This document shows positions 14,101 through 26,660 of a stretch of 64,000 bases of DNA, one piece after another. Numbering within the stretch: the stretch's first letter is position 1; every line of letters begins with the position of its first letter. Position numbers and translations under genes: made by a program. Source of the DNA: Botryotinia globosa (Eukaryota > Ascomycota > Leotiomycetes > Helotiales > Sclerotiniaceae); the NCBI GenBank assembly GCA_014898425.1, contig RCSZ01000009.1, forward strand, positions 558,001-622,000, written 5' to 3'. Below the pieces are notes generated by a model. That model had not been told where the DNA came from. It did no database searches and worked only from the letters and a program-made list of their open reading frames with translations.

Positions 14101-17100
14101 GTATATTGAATTGAATAGTTTCTTATATAAATTAAGAATATGAATTGAATAAAAAAGAAAAAAGTAGTAATCATATATAAGAGATTAAGAGTTTTCAAAT
14201 AATATATTTTTTATATTACTAGTTTCAAAACTGAAATTTTTATAAAGAATTAAAGTTGAGATAATATAAATATAATTAAAGCTTATATAATTAATTAAAA
14301 AAGGTTTATATTGAATGTAGCTGATCTAATATTAATAAAAATTATTTTAATACTATAGTTTTTATAATTCAGTGGTATAATTGATAATCTGATGTAAAAT
14401 GACCCACTAAAATCTAAATAAAATTAAAAAATCTAAATAAAATTAAAAAATCTAAATAAAATTAAAAAATCTGAATAAAAAAAGATAAACCGACTTTGTT
14501 TATAAACTTTCAATAAAATTTCTTTTTAGATTTTTATAAATATAAATATATTTATATAATACTTTCTCAAAAAGCAAGGGGTCCAGGAATTCGCAAGCTT
14601 CTAATAATATAATAATTTATATATAAAAAGAAAATTATTTGAAAAAGATTTTATATTAAAATTTGAATATTAATACACTTCTTTTCAAAAATCCTAAAAT
14701 AAATTTTAAAATTATAATAATATTAATAATAATAAATACTTTCTAATAATATAATATTTTTTATAATAAAATTATAGTTTATATTGTTTTATATAATACA
14801 ATTTTTTTTTAAGATTTCTATAAATATATTATACAAATTATAGATTTTTTTTTGTTTCAGATAGAAATCTATTTTTAGAATTTATACTAAATATTCCTTA
14901 TAAACCTTAATAAAATAACTACAATTCCTTATATAAATAAATCATTATTATTTATAATTAAATTTCGAGTATAACAAGGATCGGGAGTTTGAGAGTTAGC
15001 CTTTATAAAGATTAAAGAAATAAAAGAAAAAGCTTCTATGAATCCACGATCTGAAAAATTCTTTTTCCCCGACGGCTAGTATAACCTATTTCTAATAAAA
15101 CATTAAAGATTTCAATTATATTATATTTGATTTTCTTTAAAAAATTAATAGTAAATATTTTAAAATATTTAATTCATTTTAATTTGCAAATAAATCTAAT
15201 TCGAAGTTATTTATAATAATGAAATGAATAAAAATCTCTTTTTATAAAATCTCAGCTTTTTTAATAATATTTTTAATAAAAATATTATTGATATATGAAA
15301 GTAACGATTTTAAATTCATTTTCAATTTATACTAATTAATATCTTTATAAAACCTTTTATTATTTTTAATATCATTTATAATATTTCTCTAATGATTATA
15401 TTCTATGTGATATATTATACTATAAAAACCCCAAATTATAAATGAAATTTTCTTTTTAGAATTATATTTATCAAAATAATTCTAATAAACCTTCTTATAT
15501 TCAAAGATTTATTATAATTATATTTTCCCAATATTATACTTAAGTTTATTAAATATACATATAACGAAATCCATTATTATAATAAAATTGATTATATAAA
15601 TCTCAATTGCTTTTTTATTAATCAAAAAAAAGAAAATTAGAAAAATAGATAATACTGATTTATATCAAATTTAACAGTTTGTTAACTTTTAATTCTAAAA
15701 ATTTATAATAAAATTATATTTTACTCTAAAGTAATAATCATTTAGATTTTATAATTTAAATTATAATATATATTTCCTTGAATAATATTATTAACCAAAA
15801 AATATAAATAAAATAAAAATTAATGATATAGCTTATTTTATAAATAGAATTATTAAAGATATTAATAAAATCTATATTATTATTATTAAATTAATAAATG
15901 AATTTTATATTTCTATATCTTAATTATACTTCTAATTTAAAAATATAATATTAAGTATTAAAATCATCTCTAATTAAATAATATATCAAAAAAAAATAGG
16001 AAATATAATTCATTACCTCATTTTTATTTAACTAATAATATAAATTAAGAATCATGTTACTATTTATATTAATCTAAAAAAAATCTATAAATAAATTAAT
16101 ATTATTATATATAAAAATCAATATCTTTGTATATATATATATATATATTATAAACTAAAATTAATTATATTTCTTAAAATTTATAAAATCCTAAAATTCA
16201 ATCAGGATATAATAATTATAATCTAAATGATTTTGTATTTATAGATTTACAATTATTCAGAATTTCTAGATATATACAATATCGATTTATAAAAGATTAG
16301 AAATTATAAAAATTGTTATATATATAAAAATATTTTTATTAATATTAATTCAACAAATTTGAAAATTATATGCCTAAATCAATTGAATATAGATTCCATT
16401 ATAGAATTTAGAATATTATATTAATATTAATAAACGGTTTTTTAATTTCCAAAGTAGCTAATTTACTAAAACTAAATATTAAAAAGGGGGGTTTTTTTAA
16501 AAAAAAAATTCAAATCTTTTTTAGATAAAAGTATAAAAATTAAAATTAAAATTATAAAAACTTAAATCTAATTCTAAATTAAGAATTAATTAATAGTTGA
16601 AAAAATCCTATTTATTTGTATATAATAATTATTTTATCGAATTTCTATCTATTCAAAAATATTATAATTATAAAACCATTTAATATTTCTATTTTTAGAA
16701 GTTGAATAATTATATTGATTGTTTTATATTAAATCTCTTTTGTTTTTCAGATAACTTCGAATTTATTTTTAATAGAAATATAAATATTATTATTATTTTA
16801 TTATAGAATAATAAGATATTTACTATAATTAATATTAAACAAATTATAATAATTAATATATTAGGGTAATATAATATAATTAATATCGATAAAGTCTATA
16901 TACTTCTTTATTCTATTATTATTATAAATACAAAAAGATATTTATTTATATTATATTAGGATATAATACTCTTAATACCCTAAGTTATATCGGAATATAA
17001 TATACTTCTTTTCAATGTACTAAAAAAGATTACTAGTATTGAAAAATATAAAAAAAACACATCATCTCGATTAATGAGATCAACTAAGTGATTTTAACAA

Positions 17101-18160
17101 ACTGAATACTTTTTAGTTTGTATATATACTTTATTAATAATAAAAACGTTATTTATTATTATTACACTATTATTTAGATTTATAAATAGATTAGGAATTT
17201 CTATAATTATATAGTTGTATTAGATTTTAGAGATAATTAGAAATATTATATCTAATTTTTTAAAACTTTTTATGAATTGTATTTATTGAAAAATATATTA
17301 TAAGTATTGTTATTCATTAAAATAAAAGTGTAATCAATAATATAGATATTATATTTGAAATATTAATTAAAGAGAGATTCTCAATAATTTCTATAAGTTT
17401 TTATTATAAAAAAAGATTAAGGATTTATTGAATAAAATAATGAATTTATATTTTACAAATAATCTTCAATTCTAATATTGCAAATGGATTAAAATAAAGC
17501 TCTTTTCTAATAAAAAAATTATAAGATTTTTTTTAAATAATATAGAATAGGATTTATCAAATACTATATTATTTCTGGATTTTTTAATATTATTGAGCTT
17601 TGTTATTTCTATAAAAAATATTGGGATTAATAATAAATATGATATAGGTAGAAGATTAAATATATATATTGAAAAATACAAAAAGAATAATAATATCTAT
17701 AAAGTTGATTATAAAATCTATAAATTCCTTTATAAATTCTATATTAAAAATATTTATATCCATATTATAAAGGAATTAAATAGAATTATAAAATTGATAA
17801 TAACTCTATATTTGTTTTTAATAATATTTAATATATTAAAAATAATATTAGAGTTATTTTGATTATAGTGATTAATAATAAAAAATAGAAATAAATAAAT
17901 ATTTATTTTGTTTTTGTATTTTTTATTTGTATATAAAAAGTTAATACTGATTAGAGATTATAAGATTTTTGAATATATAAATCTAGAGTTTTATAATTAA
18001 AAGAAATAATCAGAAATCTTGAATATATTATTTAATAATATTATTGTAAAGATAATTATTAAATTGAATAAAAGAATTTAAAAGAATGAGAAGAGTATTC
18101 TTATAAGTTTAGAGATCGAAATTCTGAAGATACCTCAATTTTTGAATGTTATATCGATCT
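11200..18160. repeat. Tandem degraded repeat, copy B (interrupted)
   Basis: Second copy of the ~5.5 kb repeat, directly after copy A. It is interrupted at 13583-15079 by the unclassified element. The uninterrupted equivalent in copy A (around 5200-5240) shows the pre-insertion sequence. Near its right end, 17593-17862 stays open for 89 codons (Ile/Lys/Tyr/Asn-rich), aligned with about 10540-10800 of copy A. It could be a relic of a coding region but matches no family I know. Confidence 0.6.
13583..15079. mobile_element. Unclassified 1.5 kb insertion element with TATAA duplication
   Basis: The element starts TGAATTCGTAGAAGCAAGTC and ends CCCGACGGCTAG. TATAA lies on both sides (13578-13582 and 15080-15084), and comparison with tandem copy A shows a precise insertion. 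Other copies lie at 34262-36057 (both ends), 7100-7785 (inverted, partial) and about 1690-2050 (partial). No coding capacity is visible. A 5 bp duplication and TG at one end would fit a solo LTR, but the other end is AG and no internal retroelement domains are linked to it, so the class is left open. Confidence 0.6.
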
Positions 18161-18198
18161 GAGCAACTATAGGCACCATGGAGTGACAATCTAGGGGA
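18160..18198. mobile_element. Terminal fragment of a Fot1-like element
   Basis: The end GACAATCTAGGGGA followed by TA matches, with mostly transition differences, the terminal inverted repeat of the Fot1-like element at 23499-25490 (GGCAGTCTAGGGGA then TA). Similarity continues about 15 bp further inside, with several RIP-type and a few other differences. The matching left end was not found within 2 kb upstream, so the element is truncated or overrun by tandem copy B. Confidence 0.55.
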
Positions 18199-18199
18199 T

Positions 18200-20439
18200 A
18201 GGGATTTTATTATAAAACCATATGAGGTGCGGTAGTTAGACTCTAGAATTCTTATATTAGAATCTATAACCAAATAACTATAAAACTTGTCTAAAAGTTT
18301 GAAGGTTATTTTAATAATTGTATAATCATTATTTTCATATGGGTAATGGTTTATGAAAACACGAGAATATATAAATATAGTTGATCAAGCTATACGCTAA
18401 TATCAAAGTATATACTTAATGCTGCCACAGAGTCCCAGATTCAAGAATTATAGTCCAATCCATGTATTGTGACTCAAAACTATAGTTGGAGCTCTCAGGC
18501 CGATAATTGTAACTCCAAGGTGTTTTGTGGTATTGGATCAACTGTGACCACTGGCTTACGGATTCACGAATACGGAATCAAAGATCAAAGAGGCATATAA
18601 TACGCGGATATGGGTGTAGTTACCATCCATAGCGAATCCTGATACCAAAATGATCTGAAGAATGAAGGATGTAGTTGCATGTACTAAAGCAGAATATATT
18701 CATGATAGCGGAAACATCATGTTTTGATTGTCAAGAACTTAATTTGCGCATAATACAATAGCATGCAGTAGCTTCGAACTGCATACGAATTACAGGAAAC
18801 AATACAAAAATGCCCAGATAATAGCAAGAAACCCTGAATCAGAGACAGTATCAGCACTTGTCGGTCAATTCCACTTCCCATTTTCCATGATACTGTAGAA
18901 GGAGCTAACCGAAAAACACAGGGTGAGCCAACGATAAGTATTTCGATATATACTAGAGAAAGGCTTTAGTCGTTAGCCGGCTTCAGCTTATCTCGCTATT
19001 CGAACTTACATCTACAGACGACCATACTGGCTCGGAGTGGTCTGAGAGCAAGCTCATTTAACTCGAAGCCATACGTCTCGCAGTGATCTGATCATAAACC
19101 AGAAGGTGACCAAAACCCATTTGCTGAACATGCTATTAATGAATATTGCGTGATTCTCTTCCCTCCATTGGATTCAGTGACTGCAGATGGCCACTTAAAG
19201 GTGACTTCACAGTCAATATCCATAATCCAATGAGTGCCATTTTTAATGCTGACTGATCGATTGTCGATGGACGACAAGTGAAAGGTTAGGTCGTGATTTT
19301 CAATGATTATATGATGTAGCATGATCAATCTCTCAGCTCGCAGAATAATGGGCAGGTATACGACTTGAATGGACAAGACAAGCCAATGTACGTGGAGCTG
19401 GCCTTTGTGATTGACCAGATCTTCTTTACGTGAGATGGGTCCCGGTAATGCCTCAATCTATCTGGAGCCGCCAAAAAAACAACAGAACATGAAAGATTGT
19501 GCAGAGAATGGGCAGAGAGATTGTTGGAACATCATAGGAGAGAAAGTGAACCAGCACCACCACGCTCTGGCAGATGTGTATATAGCTTGACAATAAGACG
19601 CACTGCTCAAGAAAACCCCTCCATACGTATTATCTATCGAGATATTTGGACCAATGGCAGCCTATGTTTGGCTACAAACACCGACCGCCCCAAATGATCT
19701 CAATCGGTAGCATGCAAACCCTACGTATATCTTAACGTGCCTTGAAACCATGTGTTACGAAACCTATCAATGGAATCCTGATAACATATAATCCAATGTG
19801 AATGAGAGATCGGAGAGCAATGCCAAGGTGCATCGCAGCTTTCATGTACAAAGGATACTAGATTCCAGAGCTCGCAGAGCAACTCGTGCGTGACATTGTG
19901 ACTGGAAACCGGATGAAGATATCATGGAAACACAATGGCTATGAAATATCCAAGTGTGAAAAGGCAGAACTTCTCTGTTGAGGAAACAGTAGCATGCGGT
20001 TAGTTTAAAAACAATAATAATAACAACAGCTACAGAGCGTGATGTTTGTACAACGGATGACTGACCGTGGTAATTGCTTGATTTTTTTCTCATTTTCTCT
20101 CTCTTTCAATTACGAAAATAGCTCTCATGGATCTATTTAATATATTTTTAAAAGACACAATCCATAGAGTGTGTATAGAAGGGGAAAGTCGAGGGTGAAT
20201 ATTGGCTGTGTCTGCTCTATTTGCCTAGAATGGAAGGAATATCAATGGCTGTGTTTAAATAACACGTGATTTTCGTGATTATCTCGCGGTTGCCTCGTGC
20301 GCAGGTTGGACGGCCCGATCTTCTAAAATGTCTGTACTTCATCAACAAAGAAGGCCAGTAATACATGTTTGACATCAAGCTGCTTGCTATATCAGCAGGA
20401 AACCTCGCGTTTCCGATCTCAAGATATATTTGGATAATC
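18200..20439. other. Gene-free flank of the repair-gene island
   Basis: Base composition becomes ordinary from about 18400. Several open frames of 60-99 codons exist on both strands (for example 19092-19376 on the minus strand), but none has a recognisable domain, a splice-joined continuation or clear codon bias. I see no tRNA, transposase or conserved protein here. The last few hundred bases presumably hold the promoter of the polynucleotide kinase gene; no specific element stands out. Confidence 0.5.
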
Positions 20440-22316
20440 ATGGCAGGCCCTGGTAATGTACACAAGAGAAAGTCGAGTACAGACCGCCCAATATCACCTC
20501 CACCACTTCGTCGCAAAGTACAGTCTACAACAAGACGTAAGCTTCACCTTAGCTTTATGAGATCTGGTAACTAAATTAAGTGAAAGAGACTGATGTTGCT
20601 TCATTTTTCACGCCCACGTCACAAAAACCACCAGAGAAAATTTCCTGGCAAGAACGCGCACCAAGTGAAGATTCACCAAACACGCTGTTGGTTGGCAAGT
20701 TTGAACCACTGAACAGCTCAGATAAGGATATTTTATCACACAATTCGGAAAGAAACAAAGTTGCTGCTTTCGATTTTGTAAGTATTGACTTCCCAATATT
20801 TGGAGTAGCAACCTAGTAATATCTTACTATAGGACTCCACTCTCATACAAACATCGTCTGGAAAGAAACATTCTACCAATGGCCAAGATTGGAAGTGGTG
20901 GCACCCATCGGTTCCTGGCACTCTCAGAAAACTATACTTAAATGATGGGTTGGTAGCACGTTTTCTCGTATGTCGTTCCGAAGTGCTGAATGTTATACAG
21001 TTTTCGTGTCGTTGTGATCAGCAATCAAGCTGGTATTTCACTCAAAACGGACCCCAAATCCCCCAAAGCTCGACTTGCCGAATTCAAGACGAAAGTATCT
21101 GCAGTCTTCAATCATCTCAATATTCCAGTGAGTATATATGCAGCAACCGAAAAGGATATCTACCGAAAGCCCCGAACGGGCATGTGGAAGGAATTACTTG
21201 AAGACTATAACATTCATCTTCCAGGTGACCTCAAACTTCAAGAAACCATTTTTGTTGGAGATGCTGCCGGACGCCACGCAAGTACCGGAAAACCAAAGGA
21301 CTTTTCTTGTTCAGATCGGTAATGATATCGGGGACTCTTGATTTTGGATCGATTGTTGACAGTTGCAGGAACTTCGCTGAGAATGTCGGGATTAAATTCT
21401 ACACCCCCGAAGAATATTTCCTCGATGAAACACCAATACCGTTCACTCGCACTTTCGTACCAGGAGATTACAGCTCTGAAAACACCACAGGTTAGTATCA
21501 TTAACCTTGTCTGGCCGATTCATTTTTGACGTTGTTTCAGTGTCTCCGAAGTACAAAAAAGACAACCCGAAAGACATAGTTCTTCTTTGTGGTAGTCCTG
21601 GCGCTGGAAAATCTACATTCTATTGGAAGCAATTGGAACCTCTTGGTTATGTCAGAGTTAACCAAGACATCCTCAAGACAGTATGTGCTGCATTTGCTAG
21701 CGATTAAAGAACATAGGCTAATGGTCGAGGAGCGTGATAAATGTTTTAAATTCGCTGGTCAATATCTAGATGAGGGGAAGTCTGTCGTTGTGGGTGAGTA
21801 GTCGAGCTTGCACTGCATCTCTACGAGCACAGCAGAACTAATATCTTCTAGACAATACAAATGCAGATCGAGATGTTCGCAGCAAATGGATAGCACTGGC
21901 TGCTAAGCATTCCGTGCCGATCCGCTGTATTCATTTCCTAACAAGTGTACAAGTATGCGAGCACAACGATGCTGTGCGAGCCTTGAATGAAACCGTACGT
22001 CTTTCTTCACTCCAATGGGTTATCCTCTTCATTCGTCAGAAGGATCCTTGTCATGCTGTCTTTCCTAAGCCATGAATTTCTAATCCGATACAGATGAATC
22101 CTGAAAAGAGAAAGATACTTCCTAAATTGGCCTTCACAAGCTTCAATTCAAGATACCAACGACCTGAGTTGATCGAAGGATTCCAGGATGTTACAGAAGT
22201 ACCATTCCAGGTACGTCTCACTACATACCCTTTCTTCCCTTTATGTTTAATGCTGAGATCATAAGTTCGAGGGAAGCGAAGCCCAACGAGAAATTTGGAC
22301 TCAACATTGGATTTGA
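20440..22316 (+). CDS. pnk1: Bifunctional polynucleotide phosphatase/kinase (DNA 3'-phosphatase, 5'-kinase)
   Basis: Ten exons: 20440-20536, 20581-20777, 20833-20948, 21001-21318, 21369-21490, 21541-21680, 21733-21793, 21852-21994, 22094-22210, 22266-22316. They join into one 453-residue frame without stops. The HAD-type phosphatase comes first: DFDST at 97-101 gives the nucleophile and acid/base aspartates, VVVISNQAG at 140-148 carries the motif II serine, and FVGDAAGR is motif IV. The kinase follows: P-loop GSPGAGKST at 301-309, then RVNQDILKT and VVVDNTNAD. This is the domain order of PNKP; no FHA domain is present and the first ~80 residues are basic and Ser/Pro-rich, as in fungal family members. 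The enzyme restores 3'-OH and 5'-phosphate ends at DNA breaks in the nucleus. All introns are GT-AG. It is the only gene in an island between RIP-degraded blocks, yet it is intact. Confidence 0.93.
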
Positions 22317-23496
22317 ATAATCAATCAATCAATCAATGATTCCGATAAAGACCTCGGTGGAAGAACGTGGCAGGAGATTACCCGAGAGATGTGTACAATT
22401 GTCCCAATATCTAGGTACTGTACTATCCTTTGTGCACTAGCGAATTTTGCTTCATTCGATTGGCGGCCGTGATGGACTGCGGCAACGTTGCAATAGAGTG
22501 CCGGTATTTATTTGTCCGCGGCTTCAACGAGATTTAGATTTCCAACTTGCAACGTTTAACATTATTTGTTGTTGTGATGCAACACGGAATCTTGATTTTC
22601 TCTCAATGCAATGATGTTCAAAGCGAAATATTCGTGTGTCCAGCCTATATATTTTGAGTTGCACTTTATTTTCTCATGTCGCCTTTACTCTTTGCTAGCT
22701 ACCAATGGGGTATTTAGATGTTGATTTTGGCCATAGTGAAATGGAACGCTCCACGCGAGGACTGACTAAATCAGGAGGCTGGGTGGCTGGACCATGCCGA
22801 TCGAACCCAAGTTGAACCCAACTCATCATTCATGTTGATCCATGTTTCGAGCATACCAAGAGCTCTCACCCAAACAGCGGCGAAGCTCTTTTTCGACTGG
22901 TCTGCAGTTATTACTAACGTCTATAGATATCTAGTACCTAGGTAAAAATGCTTTCTTAATCATCCACCTCAAGATGCTCGAGACACAAGGGTACGATAAA
23001 ATGAACTGGAACCTGAGGTTGTTGAGTATGCTGTACTACTCATTGTGTGCTAGACCATATGCAACGGGTATTATTACATTGCTAAGGGGTGCCTCGTAAA
23101 GAGTGTTATGCGAACAGTGCACTTTGTGTTTGTTCACTTCCTCCAAAGATGAATGAGAGCTTTCTGAGTTTTCCACGTTTTTATCCTTCTAAAGGGAGCG
23201 ATTGAGATAGCAACACGCCAGTTGGACCCTAAGCCTAATAAGGAACCACGGAAAATCCAAACACCGATAAAAACACGCAGTTGAATACTATGGTTTGTAA
23301 ATTGTGTCCAATACAAGTAAATGCTACAAGGGCTTCCTTTTCAATTGAATCAGTCAATCACATTTAGAATTCAATCATTTAAGTATAGGGTAGGGGATTA
23401 GAAGATAGGCTTATAGGCTTGATTGATATAGACTACAAAAGCTCTAAAAGTCCTTATAATTTTGTGATTGAAAGCCTGTAGTAAGGCTTTCTATTA
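22317..23496. other. Downstream flank of pnk1, no gene seen
   Basis: Ordinary composition up to about 23340, then a drift to AT-rich sequence. A short TCAA tandem run (about 22320-22336) lies just after the stop codon. No open frame with a recognisable product was found on either strand. Confidence 0.5.
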
Positions 23497-23498
23497 TA

Positions 23499-25490
23499 TC
23501 CCCTAGACTGCCAACTAGCGGCGCCATCGCTTAGCAGGGATCTAATAGACCAATCAAATCATCAGAATCTTAAGAATTCTTATAACATTTGGACTATATT
23601 CTATAATAATTATTAAAACATTTATTATTATTATATAAATATAAATTGTATTTTTAATATCCCTATATATTCTTATACCTATTACTTTTTAATCAAAAAT
23701 TATTTAATATTTTCTTTAATATAATTTTTTTTGTATCAAAAAATAATCCTTTATATATATTGTAATCTTTTTTATTTTCTAATTTAATAAAATAATATTT
23801 TATAAAAAGATTAGAATTTTCAATTATAATTTGTAGAGATTCAAAATGATTTTTAGAATAATATTTGAATTTAAATTTATTGATTAATTTATTAACAATA
23901 GATTTTCAAAAAGTATTATATTTTAAAGATTTGATTATAAAATACTTTAAAGTAAGCTTTTTATAAACTAAATAATAATTGATTAAAATAATAATTAAAA
24001 TCATTATTCTAAAACTTAATATTCTCTACAATATATTTGTTGATATTCTGATATAAATGAATATAATTGATCCTTTATATTAATAGTATTTATATTATAA
24101 TTATAATTATTAAAAAGAATTAGAGTAACTAATTCTTTCTTTATATTATTTTCGAATATAGTTTTAATTATTTTAGTTTTTGAAGAAATAGATTTCAATT
24201 GTTTTCATATCTTATAAATAAAAGCTTTTCTATTATATATTATAAATTAAATCAAAACTAATATATTATCTCTTTATATTATATAATATATTAAATTCGA
24301 AGAAGATATTATAGAAATAATTGTTCTTTATAGTATACTATTGTTTTTATTATCGTTTTTTTTATAACTAGATTTTTGTGAATTTTAGAATTCGATTGAT
24401 ATATTTCTATTATAGTATATCTTGAATAATATATATACTTTAAAAAATTAATTGAAATAAAAAGATTATTAAAATAAAAATAATATAAAGCTTTAGATAA
24501 CTTTCATATTAAATATAGAGTTATTATTTGTATTTTATTTATACGTTTTTTCTTATTTATTAATTTTAAAAGAAAAAGTATAATTATATTCACAAGATTA
24601 TTTGCTTTTCCTATTTTATATCAAACCTATATTATAAAAAAGTTTCGATCTATAGCTATCTAGATCTTAAATTCTATAAATATAAATTCATTTCTAATAA
24701 ATATAATATATTTTAATTAATTGTTATACTATATAATATATTCGTCGATTAAAATTTAATCCTAAAGTCTTTATATTAAAAGATTAATACTTTGAATATA
24801 ATTTAATAATAAATCAATCTAAAATGAAGTATATTAATATATGAAATATAAATTGAAAAATTAAAATTTCATTTTTTTGAAAACATTTCTTATTCCAAGG
24901 GATAATATATAATACCTTATATAAATCTCTTTGAATTTAGTTTGTAATATAAAATATACAAAATCATATTTATTTTCATTACTTTTATACTTCCAATAAA
25001 TTACAATCGTATATTCAATATAAATCGATATATATATATATATATACCTATATATCAATAAATCTTATTTATTATAATCAAATATTATAAAAATATCTAC
25101 AAATTTAATAATTCTTCGTTTTTCAATATTCGTATATATAAATTCATTTATTCTACAATCAATTCTATTATTTTAATAAAAAAATAGAAATAAAATAAAA
25201 TAAGCACATTATAATATTAAGAATTAACTAATAAAATAAGTTTTCAATCGAAATCAATATATTCTATAAATTCAAAACAAATCCCTATTTTCAAAACAAA
25301 AGCAATATCTAAACATAATATTCCTTTATCAATAAAATCAAATTCTATATCATTTGAAATTATATTAATAGAATTATTATATATAACGCATTTATTGATT
25401 TCCTTATTTTCAATATTATACATAAAGTTATTGATATTCTTGCTTAGTGCACGGACCACATACAGCGCCGTTAGCCGGCAGTCTAGGGGA
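23499..25490. mobile_element. Fot1-like (pogo/Tc1-mariner) DNA transposon, RIP-degraded
   Basis: The left end TCCCCTAGACTGCC is the exact inverse of the right end GGCAGTCTAGGGGA. Both are flanked by TA (23497-23498 and 25491-25492). Inside the perfect 14 bp, the similarity runs on to about 28 bp (CTAGCGGCGC against CTAACGGCGC) with transition-type differences. The 1992 bp length and TA target fit Fot1-type elements, which include Flipper of Botrytis; identity with Flipper is not claimed. The interior is extremely AT-rich; the frames 24016-24198, 24861-25058 and 25244-25459 on the minus strand are compositional and no DDE motif survives. Confidence 0.82.
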
Positions 25491-25492
25491 TA

Positions 25493-25805
25493 AAAAAAAG
25501 TATCAAGTCAGTTTTTCGCAAGGGGGGTTTGAATAATACTCGATTGAGTTTAGTTTTATTAGTGTATTGCCATTTCAATCGCTCACCACTTCTATGGAGG
25601 TTGGAAGGGTCACTAGTGGGTGCATGGATTGACGGGATACTCCTCAATTTTCAATATTTTTCATAAATTTATTCTTCAATTGTTTGATATCAGAATTTGT
25701 ACTTTAATTATTTTATTTCTATTTAAGAATTATAATAATTTCTAAAATACATTATTTAATATATCAAAAGATATTTACAAGTTTATTTTCATACTATTTT
25801 ATAAG
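25493..25805. other. Short mixed-composition spacer
   Basis: Starts with an A-run next to the transposon and contains about 130 bases of ordinary composition (25510-25640), then AT-rich sequence. No feature recognised. Confidence 0.4.
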
Positions 25806-25814
25806 TTCGCATAC

Positions 25815-26102
25815 TCACTAATGAGTAAGAGCTCATTTGACTCGAGGCTTATATAAACAATATATTATATATATAAAAATATATGTAAATTTCTTTACAT
25901 TTTATAATTCAAAGTATATACTTTGAAACTATTTCATTTAAATCAACTCGAAAATGTAAAAAAAAGTATACGTTTTTATTTATATTCTTAAATATATCAG
26001 CAAAATAAAAAACACTAATTTATTATATAGTAGGCCTTTTATATATATAACTTTTTCTCTTTTTATTACTTTCTATATCGCTTTCTATATTCAATATATA
26101 TT
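25815..26102. repeat. Dispersed repeat fragment, copy 1
   Basis: Aligns over almost 290 bp with 63121-63413. Shared landmarks are CTCGAGGCT, AAATTTCTTT, TTTCATTTAAATCAA, and TTTATTACTTTCTATA followed by GCTTTCTATATTCAATAT. Differences are largely transitions. The copy here is the more AT-shifted of the two. No coding content; element class unknown. Confidence 0.7.
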
Positions 26103-26660
26103 TTTAATATATAGGCTATAATTTATTATATAATATTTAATATTATTGAAATTCTTTTTTATATGTAATCATTTAATTTCTACTATATAAGGATTATTAT
26201 GTTTTATATAATCAAAAAATAAAGCTTTAATCTCAATCTATATAATAGCTTTGAATCTATTTTTCTAAATTTATTTTGTTCTCTTTATTGTTTTTATCAT
26301 AGGTCACTGGCTAATATAAAATTAAAGAAGCTAGCTCTGATTTATCTCACTTTTAAACTCTCTTTATCGATAAAATGTATTTCATTGAATTCTAAATAAT
26401 ATCTTGATCTTTTTGGTAGTATTGTGGCTTATTAATAATCAAGTTTTTTTCAACCAATCAGAATCAATCAGGGATTGGAGGAGCGTTTATTTCCTCAAGA
26501 GTCTAAAAGTTTTTGATTGTATATTTGATGAGGAATCGAATCTGTTCAGTGAAAATATTTTAATAATATATATTACTTTTTCAATTACTATTTATTGAAA
26601 AATTAATTAGTATATTCGAAAAAACTCAATTAATATTATTATTTGAATTTGTATTGAATT

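Larger units (their letters stand above)
1..18140. repeat. AT-rich, RIP-degraded transposon block (left)
   Basis: Almost pure A/T sequence with stops in every frame and no open frame resembling a known protein. Repeated segments inside it differ mainly by C/T and G/A, as expected from repeat-induced point mutation. It is a nest of decayed elements, listed separately below. The longest open frame (6756-7019, 87 codons) is Asn/Ile/Phe/Tyr-rich and is a by-product of base composition. Small pockets of ordinary composition remain near 1110-1140, 7100-7220, 7780-7960, 9915-9970 and 14570-15070, where element ends survived. Confidence 0.9.

Noticed and set aside
1..18000. Inserted mitochondrial DNA or AT-rich organellar sequence
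   Set aside because: No mitochondrial gene, tRNA or rRNA is recognisable, and repeats diverge by transitions with defined transposon ends, which RIP explains better.
19092..19376. 94-codon minus-strand open frame
   Set aside because: It looks slightly protein-like, but has no domain, no conserved neighbours and no splice extension that I could support.
18200..23498. Giant Starship-type element or captain recombinase
   Set aside because: No tyrosine recombinase (DUF3435-like) frame is visible in the island or its flanks.
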